Below are positions 59,556 to 64,000 of a stretch of DNA of 64,000 nucleotides, piece by piece. Positions within the stretch are counted from its first letter, which is position 1. Each line of letters starts with the position of its first letter. Source of the DNA: Daphnia carinata (lineage: Eukaryota > Arthropoda > Branchiopoda > Diplostraca > Daphniidae); NCBI RefSeq assembly GCF_022539665.2, contig NC_081339.1, forward strand, positions 3,528,517-3,592,516, given 5' to 3'. Both the position numbers and the translations under genes were made by a program. The notes below the pieces were generated by a model, which searched no databases, was not told the origin of the DNA, and saw only the letters and a list, made by a program, of their open reading frames with translations.

Positions 59556-62500
59556 GATGTATAGATAATGATTCTGAACGATGAAAATGAAATGGGGCCG
59601 GTGAGGAAAATCAATCCACGTGCAGATGGCTACTCCAGCTAGTCCTCGCGTCGCGGTTCCCTTGAAAAATGGAAGTTTGATTTCTTTTTTCTTATGTGTT
59701 GCCAGTTCTATGCAAATAGCTTGGAAAACCACCCCTAAATAATCGCCGCCAATTTTATTACGACAAATTGACAAAAATGCTCGGTTGCTTGCTCATTTTC
59801 TTTATTTCCCATTATTTAAATTTAAGATTATAGATATTCATTTATGAAGGTAGAAGTTTTAAAGTAAAAAGGTTGTAAGAGTTGAATTTCTTTTCATCAA
59901 ACATTTGCGCGCCAGTTTTCCATTAGGCATACTCCTTTTTTTTCAAAGACGACGTCAAAATAACTACCGATTTCTGTGTACACTGAACTTGTAACGGCCA
60001 CTGGAAATTGTTTACGTTGTACACGACGACCCCAACAGACGAGCTATCAATTGCCAGTGCACGTCAACTTCGAGGTCAGACACTTCCAAGAAGACAAAAG
60101 AGAATAGGTCGATCTTGCATAAAGCCCGAGTTCAGTTGCATTCTATCAACAAACGTTGGTAGAAAACAGGCCAAACGTGCATATTACATACCAATGAAAA
60201 CTATCTGTCACACGCTGTCTGTCTTAGTAACGGATGTTTAGGCAAGACTTAAAATGCAGCTTTCATGCAGCATATATTTCGTCAAACGAAATTTGTAAAT
60301 AACTTTTTTTTGTTTGCACCAATCCTTTACCAATATGACCCCATGGTTGGGCTTAGGCATGACTGATAAGGAGAGGAGATCTCTCCCACGTTTTTCGTGG
60401 AAGACAGTGAGCAAACAACTGAAATAATAAGAAAAGAAAGGAGGTACGTACCAAAATGTCTGCGTTATAAAACGAAGCTATTAGAGGGATGAAACGGAAA
60501 ACGGGGACATTGAGACCAGAAAAAGCCTGTTGCAGAACACCAGTTTCTGAGAAATACAGACGTATTTCGTGGAGAAAGAAGTCCAGCGAGTAGACTACAT
60601 CAATCTGGGGACAGTGAGCTGTACAAACATAAGAGGATCTCGAGTTTAGCAATATACCTTAGGCAGGATTCATACGAAATTGACTCAGATAAAGAAGTTA
60701 AGATGAGAGAGAATAATGGATGATTAGAACGAGTAATTTTGCAACAAGATTTGCGTGGATTGGCAAGTTTTTCCCACTATAATGGGATCTTCATTTCTTA
60801 GCAGACAGCTCGCACATTTTCTCGAAACGAAGATTATTGAACGTTGAGACTACTGAGAACAAAGCTCACAGCCCGATGTAAGGTGACAAAGGACGATTGT
60901 CGTTTTACTGAACGGATGCGTCAACTGATTGACCTAATTCAACAGCACAGTCGCTCTGTATAGATCAACTGATTAAATTCTGCTGGCAGCAGAACGTACC
61001 GAGCACAATGTCGTCAGGTTAAAGAGTCCCAGACTCGGAAGTCGCTCATTAACCAGGACGAGCCCAAATTGTTCACGCAGTTTACTCCATATGGCGTTTG
61101 AATAGCAGACGAATTCTGGCATACATAGATGTGCATTGTTTAGAAATGATTTTCTTCAAATAACACAGGGTCCATGCAAAATCATTTTGTCAACATTTTT
61201 CGTACACGTTCATTTTTTGCTTCGACAGACTTTTTCGTTATTTGACAGTTGAGCAACGCACTGAATAGAGTCTAATTGATTTCGAGATTATTCCGTCGTT
61301 TATCTTATACGTGCATGTGTGCACTGTCTAGCGGGGATATGCCTGAAAACTTAGTCAAAGCGAGGAAAAGACGTAACGAGTGGAGGAATGTGCTGTCGAG
61401 ACATTTTGCTGACGGCTTTCTTTAGTCAATAAAGTCATCAATTTCATTCGCACCTCCTGGCACACAAGTGTCACTGTGGAAATGCCGAAACGGAGGCTCA
61501 TAGAATGCAAAATGACATGGCTTTACCTTGCATCAGAGGATACAAAAAGTTTTTTTTTCGCTTACACGAAATTAAGTTCGTTGTGTCGATTCCTGTGACT
61601 CACTAAATTATATTTTAAATGCCGGAGAAGATAAAATGAATTCCAGAAAATTGAGCAAAAAATTAGAACGAAATGAACAGGCAAGATAAGAAAATTATCG
61701 GAATATCACAACAATATTTCTATTCATCTCCATTTTCAATCAAATGTAAATACCAGAAAAGAAGGCAACTAGCTACCTAACAAGGCATATAATTCTATGT
61801 AAAAAAAAAAAAGGAAGAGCTTTTTTTTTATATTCTTTGAAAAAATATGTTTCTAATGCTAGATGAATAAGGCCGTCCTGCATCATCTTCCAGGTCGTCG
61901 TGAACTGCCTTTTGTCACGTACGGGGTGGTTTGATTCTAAGAGCCCGCAGCCTCTCTTCCCTCTCTGCACGCAATAAGATTAACCAAGTGGTCGCTGAGT
62001 TCGTCGGATGCACAAGCTAATGGTTTAAGAAAATAAAAAGCGTATCGATTCTTTTTCATCTACATAATATGTGACCTTTACTTGATTGTAAAAACATAAT
62101 GCGTGCCTGATGCGTAGCACGTTTTAGAGATGCATTTGTCAATAGAAAAGTTCAGATCAATGTCCAATCTGTGCAATTGATGACGGATTGTGCTGAGTAT
62201 ATTGATTTTGCATAGACACGTATGACGTCATCGATTCGAACGGCAAAAAAGACCGCGTGATTTATTTTTTTTTCAGTCGTTCGTGATCACCACAACGGCA
62301 AGCTAAACAATCAACAAAAGAAAACGTTTTTTTTTTTTCTTTTTCTTTCCTGATTTGAAAATGGATTGAACCTGCGTCATGCAACACAATGGGGTGAAAC
62401 GTAAGTGATATTTTTTTTCCCGGATTGCAATAAATGTTTTTTTTTTTTTTCATTTTTATTGGGCCAGATGGATTCGTGTAAGCACCATTACAGAGTGCGT

Positions 62501-64000
62501 TGTGTGTCGTGCACTTGAGAATTTGACAAATAAAAACGAGTAAATATATCAAATAGTGTACATAACGAGGACAAACAAACTACACAGGTCAGATAATAGT
62601 TGCCTACTGGTATGTTCTTTCCCCCCTTTCTCAGTGTTTACCTTTAGTTCGATAGAGATCGTTGATGCCCCTCCAGGATGAAATTACACATCCTGTTGGA
62701 ACGAAGAAGCTCTTGAAATAGAAAGAAAACTGATGGCCAAAGATAAATGTTATACGCTTTTTTTTTCAAAATTGATTACTTTTTGCTGTTGAGATGATTT
62801 TGCCAGAATGATTTTAAAGAGACGTTGACATGAAAGGTCACTACTGGTCATATGGCGGGACACGAACTAGGATTCATTAGAAGCAAGACGTGGGGACATA
62901 GTAGCACAACATTTGTTAAAAAAAAAGATTTCGTTAATGCGTTACACGTGCACATTTTTGTTCTTATTTTGCTGGGAAAAACCCGAACCTGTTTGCTGGT
63001 TATCCAAAAAGATCTGTTCCAGTAATTTGTTCCCGAAAAAAACAGAAAAACTATGTAGCGGTAACAATTGCTAAATCATCAATTTAGCCTTGAGCTGGCC
63101 AATCTTTGTCATTTAATTATGCCGACTACGTAAAAGAACAAAAAACACATGAGAATAGATTTCTTTCCTTACCACTAATCTTCTTATCTGTTGCTCTATA
63201 CACAGAAGTCTACCGTGTTCCTCCTCTGGCGATTGTTGCCTTCAAGAAAAGAACAAAAAAAGGGATCAAGTTACTTTTAACGTACGTCACGCTAATGGTG
63301 GAGAAAAAAAAAATAAACAACACACAGTTGCCAATAATGTCGGCTTTTATTTCTGTGGCTCAAACATTATATCGATTATTGCCTTGTAGTATTCGATTGT
63401 TTATGAATCCGCACATCTATCACGTGCGCTACGCTGATATCGTTGATTGATTACGTACAGACGCGCGTACAGCGAGATGTAAACAACATCCTTCCTGTTA
63501 AGACTGGTTGTACGTAACGGAGCAGAGAAGCATTTGATAGTGACCAGTTATCGATTTTTTTTTTTAAACCCAGATCAAACAGCCTGCTGTGCTATTGACC
63601 TCGTGATAGCTGAAATGTTCAAAAGACGTGTATATATTTAGACTGGCTCGGTCCCAACGTTGAATTTCAATCAGACATACTCTTCGCCAATATTAGAAAC
63701 ATTTTTAAGAATACGGGCATCCAATGTCATATCGAACGAGAAAAACCTCATGCCTCTGGTCACGAAAAAAACACGTATTACACGGGTAGAAAATTGGATG
63801 CAGTTTGGGACCATAGGCCTATGTAAAGTAGGTCAGTCACGTAAAACAACACGAAACCATTGAAGCTTTATATTTCAATTGTAAAAAAAAAAATAAATAA
63901 AAAACAGGCCGGTAGCTTTGTCCCCTTGAGATATTCGTGTTAAACGCATGTCCACGCATTGCGCCAGACAACATCGAGGTCCGACCCGCAATCCTTTACA
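59556..64000. other. Gene-poor end of the window
   Basis: No supported gene. Weak coding-like exons are described separately at 60353-60618. There is a CRE-like TGACGTCA near 62224, several T runs (62330, 62440) and short ORFs (61773-61970, 63106-63450, 63660-63863) with no family resemblance. Confidence 0.4.
60353..60618 (-). CDS. Possible 3' exons of an unknown gene (partial)
   Basis: An open stretch at 60452-60618 ends in a GTACGTAC donor. 33 bases later a strong acceptor (pyrimidine tract then TTTCAG) starts a 66-bp exon at 60353-60418 that stays in phase and ends in TAA. The residues include SLDFFLHEIRLYFSETG and SGLNVPVFRFIPLIASFYN. The intron would be only 33 bp, which is very short, and I could not find upstream exons. 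No family recognised. Confidence 0.2.

Overview
The window reads as nuclear DNA of an arthropod, most likely a branchiopod crustacean of the Daphnia type. That is an inference from AT-rich intergenic DNA, very short introns (often 55-100 bp) with clean GT-AG borders, a tandem array of secreted alpha-carbonic anhydrases, ApoD-like lipocalins, and clear single-copy animal genes (SGSM3, TTC30/IFT70, MGAT2, LDB/Chip, KIFC1/Ncd, XLF, nucleoplasmin). No bacterial operon, CRISPR array or intact transposase was seen.

Layout. 1-3060: two about 0.47-kb direct repeats, rich in potential RNA hairpins, flank a small orphan coiled-coil gene and two decayed tRNA-like sequences. 4.8-31 kb: six alpha-carbonic anhydrase paralogs, all on the minus strand, with almost identical internal exon lengths but different N-terminal exons. 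The copy at 4.8-6.4 kb carries a one-base frameshift, a GC splice donor and a lost proton-shuttle His. The spacers between copies hold no gene I can support. 33.5-38.4 kb (minus): an XLF/NHEJ1 homolog and a C-terminal-motor kinesin (kinesin-14). 39.7-42.1 kb (plus): two tandem ApoD-like lipocalins. 42.3-42.9 kb (plus): a small secreted Cys-containing orphan with a TATA box. 43.7-45.7 kb (plus): MGAT2. 46.6-49.4 kb (plus): the ciliary transport gene IFT70/TTC30, with an X-box 80 bp before its ATG. 50.0-54.1 kb (minus): LDB/Chip cofactor with a Gly/Pro-rich N-terminal extension. 54.4-57.7 kb (minus): SGSM3. 58.7-59.6 kb (minus): nucleoplasmin-like histone chaperone. 59.6-64 kb has only weak orphan exons.

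Exon models were built by hand from splice consensus, reading phase and family alignment from memory. For each multi-exon gene the exon lengths sum to a multiple of three. The two exceptions, carbonic anhydrase 1 and SGSM3, are each exactly one base short, and in both the missing base falls in a homopolymer T run. That pattern suggests sequence or assembly error as much as biology.

The carbonic anhydrases would act outside cells in CO2/bicarbonate and ion handling. The other genes are ordinary housekeeping or developmental functions (DNA end joining, spindle motor, N-glycan processing, ciliary transport, LIM-homeodomain transcription, Rab/Rap GAP signalling, chromatin assembly) with no sign of a shared pathway.
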